NCBI RefSeq assembly: GCF_023509035.1
Contig: NZ_CP075583.1
Location: 4,154,001-4,218,000 of the forward strand
Length of the DNA: 64,000 nucleotides
Direction: 5' to 3'
Source: Janthinobacterium lividum
GTDB taxonomy: Bacteria; Pseudomonadota; Gammaproteobacteria; Burkholderiales; Burkholderiaceae_D
Positions 45,565-56,536 of the stretch are shown one piece after another. Within the stretch, counting starts at the first letter, position 1; the number at the start of each line of letters is the position of its first letter. Made by a program: the position numbers and the translations under genes. The notes beneath the pieces were generated by a model, which saw only the letters and a list, made by a program, of their open reading frames with translations, was not told the DNA's origin and ran no database searches.

Positions 45565-46880
45565 CACAGCCGCCACACGTGCAAGCCGCCATCCTCCAGC
45601 GGACGGGGGTCGAAATGCGATTTGATATCGATGAAGCAGCCGTTTTCCAGCACCTTGGCCTGGAAGTCTGCCAGCGGGCGGGCCAGCAGGGCCTGGTGCG
45701 AGACGGCGCTGATGATAGCCTCGGCCCGCGGCAGCTGTTCCCAGCTTTCCAGCGATAAACCGTATTCTTCCAGCGCTTCGCGGCCATCGGCGACGGGATC
45801 GTGCACGTGCACCTGCACGCCGTACGATTGCAGTTCGAGGATCATGTCGACCACTTTCGAGTTGCGCAGGTCCGGGCAATTTTCCTTGAAGGTCAGGCCC
45901 AGTACGTTCACGTGCGACCCTTTCAATTTGAAACCTGCCCGCACCATTTCCTTGATGGTCTTTTCCGCCACGAACTTGGCCATGCCGTCATTGATGCGCC
46001 GCCCGGCCAGGATCACGTGCGGGTGGTAGCCCAGCATTTCCGCCTTGTGCGTCAGATAATAGGGGTCGACGCCGATGCAGTGCCCACCCACCAGCCCGGG
46101 CCGGAATGGCAGGAAATTCCATTTCGTGCCGGCCGCCTGCAGCACTTCCAGGGTGTCGATGCCGATGCGGTCGAAGATGATGGCCAGCTCGTTCATCAGC
46201 GCGATGTTCAGGTCGCGCTGTGTGTTTTCGATCACCTTGGCCGCTTCGGCCACCTTGATGCTCGACGCCCGGTGCACGCCGGCCTCGACCACGCCTTCGT
46301 ACAGGGCCGCCACCTTGTCCAGGGTGGCCGCGTCGTCGCCCGAGACCACCTTGCGGATACTGTGCAGGGTGTGGTCCTTGTCGCCGGGGTTGATGCGCTC
46401 GGGCGAAAAGCCCACGTGAAAGTCTTCCTTCCAGCGCAGGCCAGAGTGCTGTTCCAGGATGGGGATGCAGATTTCTTCGGTGGCGCCCGGATACACGGTC
46501 GATTCGTAGATGACGACGGCGCCGCGCCGCATGTGCCGGCCGACGGCCGCGCTGGCGCCGGCCAGGGCCGAGAAATCGGGATTGTGCGCGCTGTCGACGG
46601 GCGTGGGCACGGCAACGACGATGAAATCGGCCAGTTGCAGCTCGGCCGGGTCGCAGCCCACGCTCAACCCTTGCGCCGCCAGCAACTGTTCATGGCTGAC
46701 TTCGCCCGTCGGGTCGATGTGGCGCCGGTAGCTTTCCACCTTGCGTACCGACAAGTCAAAGCCGATCGTGCGCTGGCGCATGCCAAACGCCACGGCCAGT
46801 TGCAAGCCCACATAACCGAGTCCTACCACCGCCACCACGCCCGCTTTGCTATTCACATTGCTAAGCACCTTGCTGTCCAT
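45564..46880 (-). CDS. tviB: nucleotide sugar dehydrogenase (UDP-GlcNAc/GalNAc C6-dehydrogenase, TviB/WbpO-like)
   Basis: 438 residues. The N-terminal NAD domain has [18 protein letters not shown]. The central domain has [44 protein letters not shown] and [18 protein letters not shown] with the catalytic Cys. The C-terminal domain has [17 protein letters not shown]. It oxidises UDP-HexNAc to the uronate. I chose the ATG at 46880 because GGAG is eight bases upstream. It is divergent from prsT and coupled to the epimerase gene. Confidence 0.9.
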   Translation of the reverse strand: MDSKVLSNVNSKAGVVAVVGLGYVGLQLAVAFGMRQRTIGFDLSVRKVESYRRHIDPTGEVSHEQLLAAQGLSVGCDPAELQLADFIVVAVPTPVDSAHNPDFSALAGASAAVGRHMRRGAVVIYESTVYPGATEEICIPILEQHSGLRWKEDFHVGFSPERINPGDKDHTLHSIRKVVSGDDAATLDKVAALYEGVVEAGVHRASSIKVAEAAKVIENTQRDLNIALMNELAIIFDRIGIDTLEVLQAAGTKWNFLPFRPGLVGGHCIGVDPYYLTHKAEMLGYHPHVILAGRRINDGMAKFVAEKTIKEMVRAGFKLKGSHVNVLGLTFKENCPDLRNSKVVDMILELQSYGVQVHVHDPVADGREALEEYGLSLESWEQLPRAEAIISAVSHQALLARPLADFQAKVLENGCFIDIKSHFDPRPLEDGGLHVWRL

Positions 46881-47098
46881 ATACATTGCTCCGAAGGGTT
46901 GCGGCCTGAGCATCGCCGTCCGGGAAATTCTACGGTTGCCGAAACGGCCACTCTTGAGCGGGAACAAGAAACACGGGATGGCGGCCGGCAGGCGGGCGGA
47001 CAATCGGCGGCTTGTTGAGCGCAATCAAGAAGACCGGCGGCCATCTTTTTAAGCTAGGCCATGCCGATCCCTTATGCACGCCGCTACCGGAGACTTCC
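46881..47098. promoter_or_regulatory. divergent spacer between tviB-like gene and prsT
   Basis: 218 bases between the divergent polysaccharide gene blocks. It must hold promoters for both. I searched by eye for GG-N10-GC sigma-54 elements and found no good one on either strand. Confidence 0.35.
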
Positions 47099-49882
47099 AT
47101 GGCCCGTTCCCTGCCCCGCCCTTTCCCTGGCCTGCCGGCCGCCGCACTGTGCTGCACCCTGCTGCTGCCCCTGCTGACGGCGTGCCACGGCACGCAGAGC
47201 AGCGAGACCCTGCTGGCCGACGCGCAGCAATACCGCCAGAAAGGCGAGGCGCGGGCCGCCATCATCCAGTTGAAGAACCTGCTGCAAAAAGAGCCGGACA
47301 ATGCCGCCGCGCGCTTGCTGCTGGGCAGCATCTATATCGACACGGGCGAAGCGCTGTCGGCCGAAAAAGAATTGCGCAGGGCAAAGTCGCTGGGCCTGGC
47401 GCCACAGCAAGTGATGCCACTGCTGGGCAAAGCTTGGCTGATGCTGGGCCAGTTCGACAAGGTGCTGGCCGAGATCGCCGACGATGCGGCGCTGCCCGCC
47501 AGCGTGCTGGCCCTGCGCGGCGACGCCATGCTGGCCCTGGGCCGCCAGGACGAGGCGCGCGCCCTGTACGCGCGCCTGCTCGAAGCCCATCCTGATCAGG
47601 TCGAGGCCTTGCTGGGCCTGGCACGCCTGGCGGCGCTCGGGCAACAGGTAGCGGCGGCCGAACTGCTGCTGGCGCAAGCCTTGAAAAGCGCACCCGCCAA
47701 CCTCGACGCCTTGCGCCTGCAGGGCGACCTGCTACGCCTGCAAGGCAAGAACGGCGCGGCGCGGCTCGCCTACATGCATATCCTCAAAATCAAGCCGGAC
47801 AATACCCAGGCGCACATCGACCTGGCCAACCTCGATATCGTGGAAAAGCGCTACCTGGAAGCGGGCGCGCAGCTGGCCACGGCGCGCAAGACGGCGCCCA
47901 ACAGTCTGGGCTTGCTGCAAGCCCAGGCGCTGCTCGATTTTCGCCAGGGCAAGAACAAGGCGGCCTTGCAAGCCCTGCAACTGGTGCTCAAGGCGGCGCC
48001 CGACCACATGCCGTCCATCCTGCTGGCCGGCGCCGTGCAACTGGCGCTCGGCTCGCCGCCCCAGGCGGAAAACTACCTGCGGCGCTTCCTGGCCGTGTAT
48101 CCCCGGCATCTGTATGCCGTCAAGATGATGGCCTCGATCGAATTGATGCGCAACAAGACCGACGCGGCCATCGACTTGCTGCAACCCATGCTGGCCGCCT
48201 TTCCCGAAGACGTGGAATTGCTGTCGCTGGCTGGCGAAGCCCACTTGCGCGCGCGCCAGTACGACAAGGCAACAAGGTATTTCGAACAGGCGAGCACCCT
48301 GGCGCCGGATACGGCCAGGTTGCACGCGGCACTGGGGATCAGCCGCCTGGGCATGGGCGAGAACAGCCGCGCCATCAATGAACTGGAACGCGCCAGCATG
48401 CTCGACAAGAGCACGCCGCAAGCGGGCACCATGCTGGTGATGACCTTGCTGCGCGACAAGCAGAACGACAAGGCCCTGGCCAGCGTCAAGATGATGGAGC
48501 AACAGCAGAAAGGCACGAATCCCTTGCTGTTGAACCTGAAAGGCGGCGTCTACCTGGCCTTGCGCGACTTGCCGGCCGCGCGCGCCAGCTTCGAGCAGGC
48601 CCTGAGCATGGACCCCGTCTATTTACCGGCCCTGAACAACCTGGCGCAGATCGACCTGGCCGAGAAAAAACCGGAGCAGGCGAAGCAACGCTTCGAGCGG
48701 GCGCTGGCGAAGGCGCCGAAAAATGCCGACCTGTGCGCGGCGCTGGCCAAGCTGGCCGCTTCGGAGGGCAAGACGGATGAGGCGCGGCGCTGGCTCGAGC
48801 GGGCCAACCGCGACAATCCCGACGCCGTCGCGCCAGCTCTGCTGCTGAGTAACTTTTACCTGAAGACGGGCGCACCCGACAAGGCGCTGGAGCTGGCGCG
48901 CACCCTGCAGACGGGCCATCCGGGCGACGCCGATGCGCTGGCCCTGCGTGCCCAGGTGGAGTACAGCGCCGGACAGGCGCCGGCCGCGCTCGACAGCTAC
49001 ACCAAGCTGGCCAGCCTGCAAACCGCGTCCGCGCCCTTGCAGATGCGCATCGCCAGCCTGCACCTGGCGCTGGGCGAGCATCATGATGCGCTGCAAGCCG
49101 TCAAGCGGGCGCAAGCGCTTGACCCGGCCCTGCTCGAAGCGCGCGTGGTGGAAGTGGCCCTGCTGCTGAACCTGAACCGCCAGCGCGAGGCGCTGGCCGT
49201 GGCGCGGCAAGTGCAGGAACAGCAGCCCAAGCTGGCGGCTGGCTACAAGCTCGAGGGCGACGTGCTGATGGAGCAAAAGCTGCCGCAGCAAGCCGTCAAG
49301 CTGTACCAGCACGCCTTCGGGATCAGCCCCATCGGCCCTTTGCAGGTGCAGCTGTACCGCGCCTTGAAGGCATCGGGGCAGGAACGCGAGGCCGATGCGC
49401 GCATGGCCACTTGGCTGAAAGAGCATCCGGAAGACTTGCCGACGCGCACTTACCTGGCGAGCACCCGGCTGGCAGCAAAGCAATACCGCGCCGCCATCGA
49501 GCACTTCCAGTATGTCGTCGCCAAGGATGCGGGCAACGTGGTGGCGTTGAACGACCTGGCCTGGGCGTATCAGCAAGAAAAAGATTCGCGCGCGCTGGCC
49601 ACGGCCGAGCAGGCGCTCAAGCTGGCCCCCGACAATCCCGCCGTGCTCGACACTCTGGGCTGGATCGTCCTGGAGCAAGGCGACGTCAAGCGCGCCACGG
49701 CCCTGCTGCGCAAGGCTGCGGGACTGGCGCCGCAGTCGCCCGAAGTGCAGTACCACCTGGGCGCTGCGCTGGCAAAGTCGGGCGACAAGGGCGGCGCGCG
49801 CAAGCAACTGGAACAACTGCTGGCCGCCAATCAGGACTTTCCGCAGCGGGCCGCAGCGCAGGCCTTGCTGACCCAGTTGTAG
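47099..49882 (+). CDS. prsT: XrtA/PEP-CTERM system TPR-repeat lipoprotein PrsT
   Basis: 927 residues with a signal peptide and lipobox LLTAC at ~20-24. The rest is a long solenoid of about 20 TPR motifs (for example EKELRRAKSLGLAPQQVMPLLGKA and LASTRLAAKQYRAAIEHFQYV), ending in YHLGAALAKSGDKGGARKQLE. PrsT is a marker gene of XrtA-type exosortase/exopolysaccharide loci and probably scaffolds export in the periplasm or outer membrane. I chose the ATG at 47099 (GGAGA upstream). It starts the rightward XrtA block. Confidence 0.9.
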   Translation: MARSLPRPFPGLPAAALCCTLLLPLLTACHGTQSSETLLADAQQYRQKGEARAAIIQLKNLLQKEPDNAAARLLLGSIYIDTGEALSAEKELRRAKSLGLAPQQVMPLLGKAWLMLGQFDKVLAEIADDAALPASVLALRGDAMLALGRQDEARALYARLLEAHPDQVEALLGLARLAALGQQVAAAELLLAQALKSAPANLDALRLQGDLLRLQGKNGAARLAYMHILKIKPDNTQAHIDLANLDIVEKRYLEAGAQLATARKTAPNSLGLLQAQALLDFRQGKNKAALQALQLVLKAAPDHMPSILLAGAVQLALGSPPQAENYLRRFLAVYPRHLYAVKMMASIELMRNKTDAAIDLLQPMLAAFPEDVELLSLAGEAHLRARQYDKATRYFEQASTLAPDTARLHAALGISRLGMGENSRAINELERASMLDKSTPQAGTMLVMTLLRDKQNDKALASVKMMEQQQKGTNPLLLNLKGGVYLALRDLPAARASFEQALSMDPVYLPALNNLAQIDLAEKKPEQAKQRFERALAKAPKNADLCAALAKLAASEGKTDEARRWLERANRDNPDAVAPALLLSNFYLKTGAPDKALELARTLQTGHPGDADALALRAQVEYSAGQAPAALDSYTKLASLQTASAPLQMRIASLHLALGEHHDALQAVKRAQALDPALLEARVVEVALLLNLNRQREALAVARQVQEQQPKLAAGYKLEGDVLMEQKLPQQAVKLYQHAFGISPIGPLQVQLYRALKASGQEREADARMATWLKEHPEDLPTRTYLASTRLAAKQYRAAIEHFQYVVAKDAGNVVALNDLAWAYQQEKDSRALATAEQALKLAPDNPAVLDTLGWIVLEQGDVKRATALLRKAAGLAPQSPEVQYHLGAALAKSGDKGGARKQLEQLLAANQDFPQRAAAQALLTQL

Positions 49883-49885
49883 GCC

Positions 49886-52383
49886 ATGGCTGTGCAAACA
49901 GCCATGGCCGGCCTGGCGGCGCGGCCTTTGGCCCTGTTGGCGGGCGCGGCCTGCGCGCTGGCCCTGAGCCAGTATCCGCTGGGCCACGGCTGGCCCGGCC
50001 TGCTGTTCGCCACCCTGCTGCCCGCGTATTTCTTGCTGCTGTGCTGGCGTCCCGCCTGCTGGCTGTTCTGCGTGCCTGCCCTGCTGCCCGTGCTGGACCT
50101 GGCGCCATGGACGGGCTGGTTCTTCCTCGAAGAAATCGACGTCCTGCTGTTGCTGACGGTGGCCTGCGGTTACTGGCGCCTGGGAAGACCTGCCCAGCCG
50201 GCAGCGGCGCGGCTCTCGCCCGCCGCCCGCGCCTGTTTGCTGCTGTGCAGCCTGGCCTGGCTGGCGGCGCTGCTGCGCGGCGTCCTGCCACTGGCGCCCC
50301 TAGACCTGAATGCCTGGGATAATTACCTGAGTCCCTACAACAGCTTGCGGCTGGGCAAGGCCTGGGCCTGGAGCATGCTGCTGCTGCCGCTGCTGCTGCG
50401 CGACGCGGATACTCCCGCCTTGCGCCGCTACGCGTTGCCGGGCATGCTGACCGGGCTGGCCATGGTGTCCCTGTTTGCGCTATGGGAACGGGCCGTGTTT
50501 CCCGGCCTGCTGAACCTGTCCAGCGACTACCGCATCACGGCGCCGTTTTTCCGCCATGCACACGGGCGGCGCCGCGCTGGACGGCTACCTGGCCCTGAGC
50601 TTGCCCTTCGCGGGCCTGTGGCTGGCGCGCGCGCGCAGCCGCTGGCAGGCGGCGCTGGCCTTGCTGCTGCTGTCCCTGGCCCTGCACGCCGCGTTTACCA
50701 CCTTTTCACGGGGCTTGTACGCGGCCCTGGCTGCGGCCATGCTGCTGGCCTTTTGGCAAGTCTTACGGGCAGTGCCCAGCCCGGCACAACGCCCGCCCGG
50801 CCAGCCACCCGTGCGCAAACTCTCGCTAGGGCTGCTGCTGGCCGGCCTGGGCACCAGCCTGCTCAGAGTACATGTTCAGCCTGGCCGGCTACCGGGGCTT
50901 GCTCGCCGCCGTCGTCCTGCTCGCGGCCAGCTTCGTGCTGGCCGCGCGGCCCTTGCCGTGGCGCCTGGCGCCGGCCAGCCTGCTGTGCGCACTGTGCCTG
51001 CAGGGCTTGCTGGCTGCCTGGTGGCCGGAACCTGCCGGCCACCAGACGGCCGGCTGGCTGAAAGGCCCATATTTCCTGTTCCTGCTGGCCGCCGTGCTGC
51101 TGGCGGCCGTGCTGCTGCCCAGCCCCCTGTGGCCGGGCGGCAGCGCCGACAAAGGACCGGCCAGGCTGGGCCTGGCGATGATGGCGTGGACCATGCTGGC
51201 ATGCAACCTCGCCTGGATCGGCTGGCACTGGGCGGGACCACCGGCACTGCTGCCGGCCGGCCTGGTCGTGCTGCTGGCCATGCTGATGCTGTGCAACGGA
51301 CGCTTGCGCCCGCCGCTATGGCAGCTGGACCGGGCCAGCCTGAGCATGGCGGGCGCGGCCGGTATCCTGTTGCTGCTGGCCATCCCCGTCTCGGCCAGCT
51401 ATTACGCCACCGAACGCTTCGCCACCACGGCCTTCGATATGCAAGGCCGCTTGCGCCATTGGCGGCAGGTGCTGGCCATGCAGCCGTCCGACCCGGCCAA
51501 TCGCCTGTTCGGCCAGGGGATCGGCAGTTTTCCCGCCACCTATTACTGGCACAATCCCCAGCGCGAGGTGCCGGCCAGCATCGCGTATGCCGAAGAAGGG
51601 GAAAGCCCGGGCAAGCCGGGTAACCGGTATGTGCGTCTGGCCAGTCCCGGCTACAGCGCCGGCTATGGCGAACTGCTGCGGCTACTGCAACGCCTGCCCG
51701 TGCAACCCGCCACGCGCTACACCCTGGCGCTCGACGCGCGTAGAAGCGGCCCCATGCCCGTGCTGCTGGTGCGCCTGTGCCAGCGACAATTACTATATGC
51801 ACAAAACTGCGTGAATGTCCCTCTGCGCCTGCGCCCTGCGCCGCCTGGCACCCAGGCCAGCACGTGGCAACATTATGAAGTACCGTTCGACAGCGCCTGG
51901 CTGGGCGCAGGCAGCTGGCTGCTGCGTCCGCCCGTGCAGCTGGAACTGGCGGCCAGCGGCACGGCCACCTCGTCCGTGCTCGAACTTGACAATCTGAGCC
52001 TGCTCGCCCCCGATGGCGAGGAACTGATCGCCAACGGGGGCTTTACGCAGGCCAACAATTACTGGTTTTTCAGCAGCGACCATCATCACTTGCCGTGGCA
52101 TATCAAGAGCATGGCGCTGCAGCTGCTGGTCGAAACGGGCTGGTGCGGCGCACTGTCCATGCTGGCTCTGCTGGCGGTGGCCGGCCAGCGCCTGCTGCGC
52201 CGCGCCGCGCGGGGCGACCCAGCCGCGCTGGCGTGCGCCGCCGCCCTGCTGGGTTTTCTCGTCGTCGGCCTGTTCGACAGCCTGCTCGACGTGCCGCGCG
52301 TCGCCCTGCTGTGCTATCTGATGCTGCTGTGCGCGCTGCTGCAGCCCCCGCGACCTCCTTCCCTTGAAAGTGCGCCGCCATGA
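49886..52383 (+). CDS. O-antigen ligase/polymerase-like integral membrane protein (frameshifted twice)
   Basis: About 831 residues if two indels are corrected. A polytopic N-terminal part of some 12 hydrophobic helices carries PYNSLRLGKAWAWSMLLLP, then FSAMHTGGAALDGYLALSLPFAG, and the Wzy_C-like FGQGIGSFPATYYW. A periplasmic beta-sandwich region follows (~RYVRLASPGYS to LSLLAPDGEEL), then C-terminal helices. One T in T5 (50546-50550) is extra. A second one-base insertion lies near 50866-50871, outside a homopolymer and harder to place. It would polymerise or ligate the exopolysaccharide. Confidence 0.75.
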
Positions 52384-53155
52384 AAGCGTTGACATTATCC
52401 TCCGCCCTGCTGTCCTGCCTTGCCTTGCTCCTGGCCAGCACATCGTGCCGCGCCGACGCGCCGCTGGCGCAAACCATCGCGCGCGTGAAACCGTCCATCG
52501 TCGGCGTGGGCAGCCTGCAAAAGACGCGCACGCCGCCGATGAATTTCATCGGCACGGGCTTCGTCGCGGGCGACGGCTTGAGCGTGCTGACCTGCGCCCA
52601 TGTGATCCAGAAACTGCTCGACGCCAATCCGAACGAAGTCATCGGCATACTCACGGGCCAGGGCGAGACGGCGCAATTTCGCCCCGCCAAAGTCCAGACG
52701 CTGGACACGGAACACGACCTGGCCTTGCTACGCCTGACGGGCGCCCCCTGCCCGCCCTGGCGCTGGGCGACTCGGCCACGGTGCGCGAAGGCCAGGCCAT
52801 GGCTTTTACGGGGTTTCCGCTGGGCACCTTGCTGGGTTTACACCACGTCACGCACCGCGCCACGGTGTCATCGCTGACGCCGGTGGTCATGCCCAGCGAA
52901 AACGCACAGCGCCTCGACGTGCGGCGCCTGGCGCAATTGCAAAAGGCGCCATACACCGTGTTCCAGCTGGACGCGACGGCGTATCCTGGCAGCAGCGGCA
53001 GTCCCCTGTTCGATCCCGAGACCGGTCTCGTCTACGGCATCGTCAACATGGTGTACGTCAAAGGCTTGAAAGAGGCGGCCGTCAGCGCACCGAGCGGCAT
53101 CACCTATGCGATTCCGGGCAGCCACATGCAGACGATCTTGCTGAAAAATAAATGA
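52380..53155 (+). CDS. trypsin-like serine protease of the XrtA locus (frameshifted)
   Basis: About 258 residues with a signal peptide ending in CRADA. Catalytic residues are His in VLTCAHVIQ, Asp in DTEHDLALLRLTG and Ser in TAYPGSSGSPLFD. The C5 run at 52744-52748 lacks one C; with it the join reads TGAPLPALALGDSATVREGQAMAFTGFP, typical of the DegP-like peptidase fold. No PDZ domain is present. Its ATG overlaps the end of the polymerase gene by four bases, so the two are coupled. The role in the locus is unknown; substrate maturation is a guess. Confidence 0.82.
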
Positions 53156-53156
53156 G

Positions 53157-53903
53157 TCAGTTGCGCCCCTGCCGCAGCCGGTCGGTAATGCCAGGCTCAT
53201 CCCATGTTGGAAAAAAAAAGGGGTAAAACGATCGTTCACCCCCATGCTGTTCCATCATGCCGCCGTACTTGCGGATCTGGGCCCCCATGTAATCGAGGTC
53301 CAGCCGCAGCAGCACGGCCGGCGCCCCCACACGCGTGCACTCGCGCTCGCCGCCGAAGTCCTTGAAACCCAGCATGCGCTTGTAAAACACCACGTGACGC
53401 GGATTGACTTCGATCACGTAATCCGTAAATTCGTGAATATTGTGGGCATAAATATAAGAAATATGAATCAGCGCCGCAAACACGCGCTTGCTCACGCCCT
53501 TGTCGATGGCCAGGCGCGACGGTTCGCACAGGCGCCGGCCCTCTTCCCGCAGCACGTCGAGCTTGTCGCGGAAGTTTTCATCGGCAGGCAAGCCCGTCTC
53601 ATCATTATCCAGGCACAGGGTCATGGTGCCGACGGTGCTGCCCGCCGTTTCCGCAAACAGGGTGATTTTATTCAGGGCATGCGCGCTGCCGGGATCGACG
53701 GCATAGCCGCGCCAGCCGTACATCTTGCGGATCAGCAAACTGGCCGCTTCGCGCCGGCCACGCGAATTGGCCATGCGGATATGAAAGCGCTGCAGGTCCA
53801 GCTCATGCTCCATGGCAGGATCGATCTGCCCCTCGCCCACCACCAGGTCACTGAGGGTACCTGGCGTGTCGAAGGAAATAATGGGTTCATCTTGAAAGCT
53901 CAT
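53157..53903 (-). CDS. PEP-CTERM/exosortase system-associated N-acyltransferase (FeeM-like)
   Basis: 248 residues of the N-acyl amino acid synthase (FeeM) branch of the GNAT superfamily found in XrtA loci (TIGR03694-type). Motifs are AASLLIRKMYGWRGYAVDP, STVGTMTLCLDNDETGLPAD, CEPSRLAIDK, and EVNPRHVVFYKRMLGF. Such enzymes use acyl-ACP to acylate an amine. It is transcribed leftward, opposite to its neighbours on the left, together with the export gene upstream on the same strand. Confidence 0.87.
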   Translation of the reverse strand: MSFQDEPIISFDTPGTLSDLVVGEGQIDPAMEHELDLQRFHIRMANSRGRREAASLLIRKMYGWRGYAVDPGSAHALNKITLFAETAGSTVGTMTLCLDNDETGLPADENFRDKLDVLREEGRRLCEPSRLAIDKGVSKRVFAALIHISYIYAHNIHEFTDYVIEVNPRHVVFYKRMLGFKDFGGERECTRVGAPAVLLRLDLDYMGAQIRKYGGMMEQHGGERSFYPFFFPTWDEPGITDRLRQGRN

Positions 53904-54024
53904 CTTGTCCTCACGTTCATCGGCAGCCGTCGAGACGGACTGAAGCCAATGCCTTGTGACAAGAGAAAAACTGAAGAAGTTCCCACACCCGGCAAAAAAA
54001 ACAGAAGAAATATGCTATTCAGTC

Positions 54025-54048
54025 GCAAATTTACACGCTGAAATTTGC
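54025..54048. promoter_or_regulatory. perfect inverted repeat upstream of acyltransferase gene
   Basis: GCAAATTT (54025-54032) and AAATTTGC (54041-54048) with an 8-bp spacer, in the AT-rich 200-bp gap between the export and acyltransferase genes. It could be an operator for the acyltransferase or a terminator-like hairpin of the export gene. Confidence 0.4.
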
Positions 54049-54103
54049 CGAAAAGTATAAAAAGACAAATATAAGTGCTGTTTTGATATTGTTGAGATCG
54101 CTT

Positions 54104-54727
54104 CTAAAAGAAGCTCTCCGGTATCAGCAGCACGTCACCCGGCCGCATCATGACATTGGCGGAAATATCGCCTTCTTTCAATAAATCGTCGAGCCGGACG
54201 CGCAACTGCTGCTGGTTGCCTTCGCGCATGCGGATGATGCTGGCCTTGTTGCCGGCCGCAAAATCGGTGATGCCGCCCACGGCGATGAGCACGTCCATCA
54301 GCGACATGCCCAGCCGGTACGGCAGCGCCTGCGGCTTGGCTGCCTCGCCGATCACCCGGATCTGCTCGCCATACGGCCCCGAGAAATTGGTGACGATGAC
54401 CGTCACCACGGGCTGCTGGATGAACTTGCTCAAGGCTTGCTCGATGTCGCGCGCCAGCTGGGTCGAAGTCTTGCCGCTAGCGGCCAAATCCTCGACCAGT
54501 GGCGTGGTGATCTTGCCGTCCGGCCGCACGGCCACCGTCAGCGACACTTCCGGGTTGCGCCAGACGATGATGTTGACGGAGTCACCCGGTCCGATCAGGT
54601 AGTCGTGCATGGGCGCGCTGTCGTCGGCCGGTGCCAGCGGAGGGGACGTGCGGCAGGCGCCCAGCAGGCTGCCAGCAAAGGCCAGGCCCAGCGCGTTACA
54701 GACAAATGCACGGCGAAACGGATTCAT
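54104..54727 (-). CDS. XrtA/PEP-CTERM system polysaccharide export lipoprotein (Wza-like)
   Basis: 207 residues. Signal peptide with lipobox LLGAC at ~22-26. The Poly_export domain (~42-120, YLIGPGDSVNIIVWRNPEVS) and one SLBB-like domain (RVIGEAAKPQALPYRLGMSLMDVLIAVGG) follow. It ends with MMRPGDVLLIPESFF, the family terminus. It forms the outer-membrane export channel for the exopolysaccharide. It is divergent from the chain-length determinant gene; the 260-bp spacer probably holds both promoters. Confidence 0.9.
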   Translation of the reverse strand: MNPFRRAFVCNALGLAFAGSLLGACRTSPPLAPADDSAPMHDYLIGPGDSVNIIVWRNPEVSLTVAVRPDGKITTPLVEDLAASGKTSTQLARDIEQALSKFIQQPVVTVIVTNFSGPYGEQIRVIGEAAKPQALPYRLGMSLMDVLIAVGGITDFAAGNKASIIRMREGNQQQLRVRLDDLLKEGDISANVMMRPGDVLLIPESFF

Positions 54728-54987
54728 GCGGAGCCTCTTCGAGTCGATGGCGCGTCCATGGCCGGCCCCGCAGAACCAACCTGGGCCGCGAACCTCCTAT
54801 GATTATTAAAACCCGGCAAGTGAACCTTGAGGCGTATCAAGAAGCAATCATCTTGGGAAATCTTGCCTCACAGCCGCCCTATACTTTGCTTACCCAACAG
54901 GCAAGCATTTCTTGCGAGATACCGCCGTTGTCCGCGCCGCGAACCCATCTACCGTGCAGCACCGCACCGTCACCTGAAGGAAGCGAC

Positions 54988-56516
54988 ATGGAGCAATTGA
55001 TACAGCAACTGCTTTCCAGCCTGAAAGGCATCTGGAAATACCGCTGGCATGCGGTCATGGTGGCGTGGCTGGTGGGCATCGTCGGCTTCATCAGGGTGAT
55101 CACCCTGCCAGACGATTTCCAGACGTCGGCACGCGTGTTTGTCGATACGCAAACCATCCTCAAGCCGCTGATGGCCGGCATGACCAGCGTACCGAACACG
55201 GAACAGCAGGTGGCCATCATGAGCCGCACCCTGCTCAGCCGCCCGAATGTGGAGCGCGTCATGCGCATGGTCGACCTCGACCTGGACACGAAGACCGTGC
55301 GCGAGCACGAGGCCCGGCTGGATGAACTGATGAGCCGCATCAAGATCACCGGCACCAACGCCTATGACATCTACACCATCAGCTACAGCGGACGCGACCC
55401 GAAGCTGGTGCGCGACGTCGTGCAAAGCCTGCTGACCATCTTTGTCGAAGGCAGCTTCCAGGGCAAGAAAGGGGATTCGCAGAAGGCGGTGCAATTCATC
55501 GACGAGCAAATCAGGAATTACGAGGACAAGCTGAGCGCGGCGGAAAACCTGGTGAAGGAATTCAAGATCCGCAACAATCTGCTGCTGCCGCGCCAGGGCA
55601 TCGACTATGGCAGCCAGCTGCTGATGTCGTCCGATAGCCTGAACAATGCCAAGCTGGAACTGGTCGAGGCGGAACAAGCGCGCAAGGCCATCCTGAGCCA
55701 GATCGAGGGCGACGAGCCCGTGCTCGATTTGGAACCGAACGCGGCGGCCATCACGAATCCCGAACTCGACGAACGCATCGCTTCGCTCAACAAGAACCTG
55801 GACAGCTTGCGCATGCAATTTACGGAATTGCATCCTGACATCATCTCCTCGAAGCGCCTGGTGGCCCAGCTGGAAGAACGCAAGATCGAGGAAAGCAAGC
55901 TGAAAACGGCGGCCGGCGACCCGGGCAAGAACTACAGCCCCATGCTGCAGCAGCTGAAGGTGGCGCTGACGGAAGCGGACGCGAAGGTGGCGGCCATCAA
56001 GGCCCGCGTGCAGGAATACAACGCGCGCAATGAGCGCCTGCTGGCGCAGAGCAATGCCGTGCCCGAAGTGGAATCGCAGTTGGCGCAGCTCAACCGCGAC
56101 TACATCATCAACAAGGAAAACTATGAAAAGCTGATCGGCCGGCGCGAAGCGGCAAGCTGTCGGGTGAACTCAGTTCCACCACCGAAATGATGGCCTTCAA
56201 GATCATCGACCCGCCCACGGTGCAATATGCGCCCGTCGGCCCGAACCGCCCGCTGCTGTTCAGCGCGGCGCTGGGCGCGGCCCTGGTGGCCGGCGTCGCT
56301 ACGGCCCTTCTGATCAGCCAGGTGCGCCCCACCTTCCTCAGCCCCGCAGAACTGCGCGACGCCACGGGCTTGAACGTGCTGGGCACGGTATCGATGAACT
56401 GGACGGCGCTGCAGCAGGTGCGCCGCCGCCGCGCCCGCTATGGCTTCGGCGCCTGCCTGGGCAGCCTGTTCGTGCTGTACGGCGGGGTCATGACGGCCGC
56501 GCTGCTGAAATTCTAG
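54988..56516 (+). CDS. XrtA system chain-length determinant (Wzz-type polysaccharide co-polymerase) (frameshifted)
   Basis: About 509 residues when one base is added. TM1 is at ~18-38 (AVMVAWLVGIVGFIRVITLP). The Wzz domain with SARVFVDTQTILKPLMAGM comes next. Long periplasmic coiled coil spans ~160-400 (QIRNYEDKLSAAENLVKEF). A GNVR-like segment leads to TM2 (LLFSAALGAALVAGVATALL) and a third C-terminal hydrophobic segment. A base is missing near 56152-56154; adding a C gives RREAAKLSGELSSTTEMMAFKIIDPPTVQYAP. The ATG at 54988 has AAGGAAG upstream. It controls polymer length with the autokinase. Confidence 0.87.
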
Positions 56517-56536
56517 ACCACGCCACGGGAGCGACG

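Noticed and set aside
54728..54987. Sigma-54 promoter between the export and chain-length genes
   Set aside because: The best GG/GC pairs have spacings of 7-8 or 11 bases, not 10.
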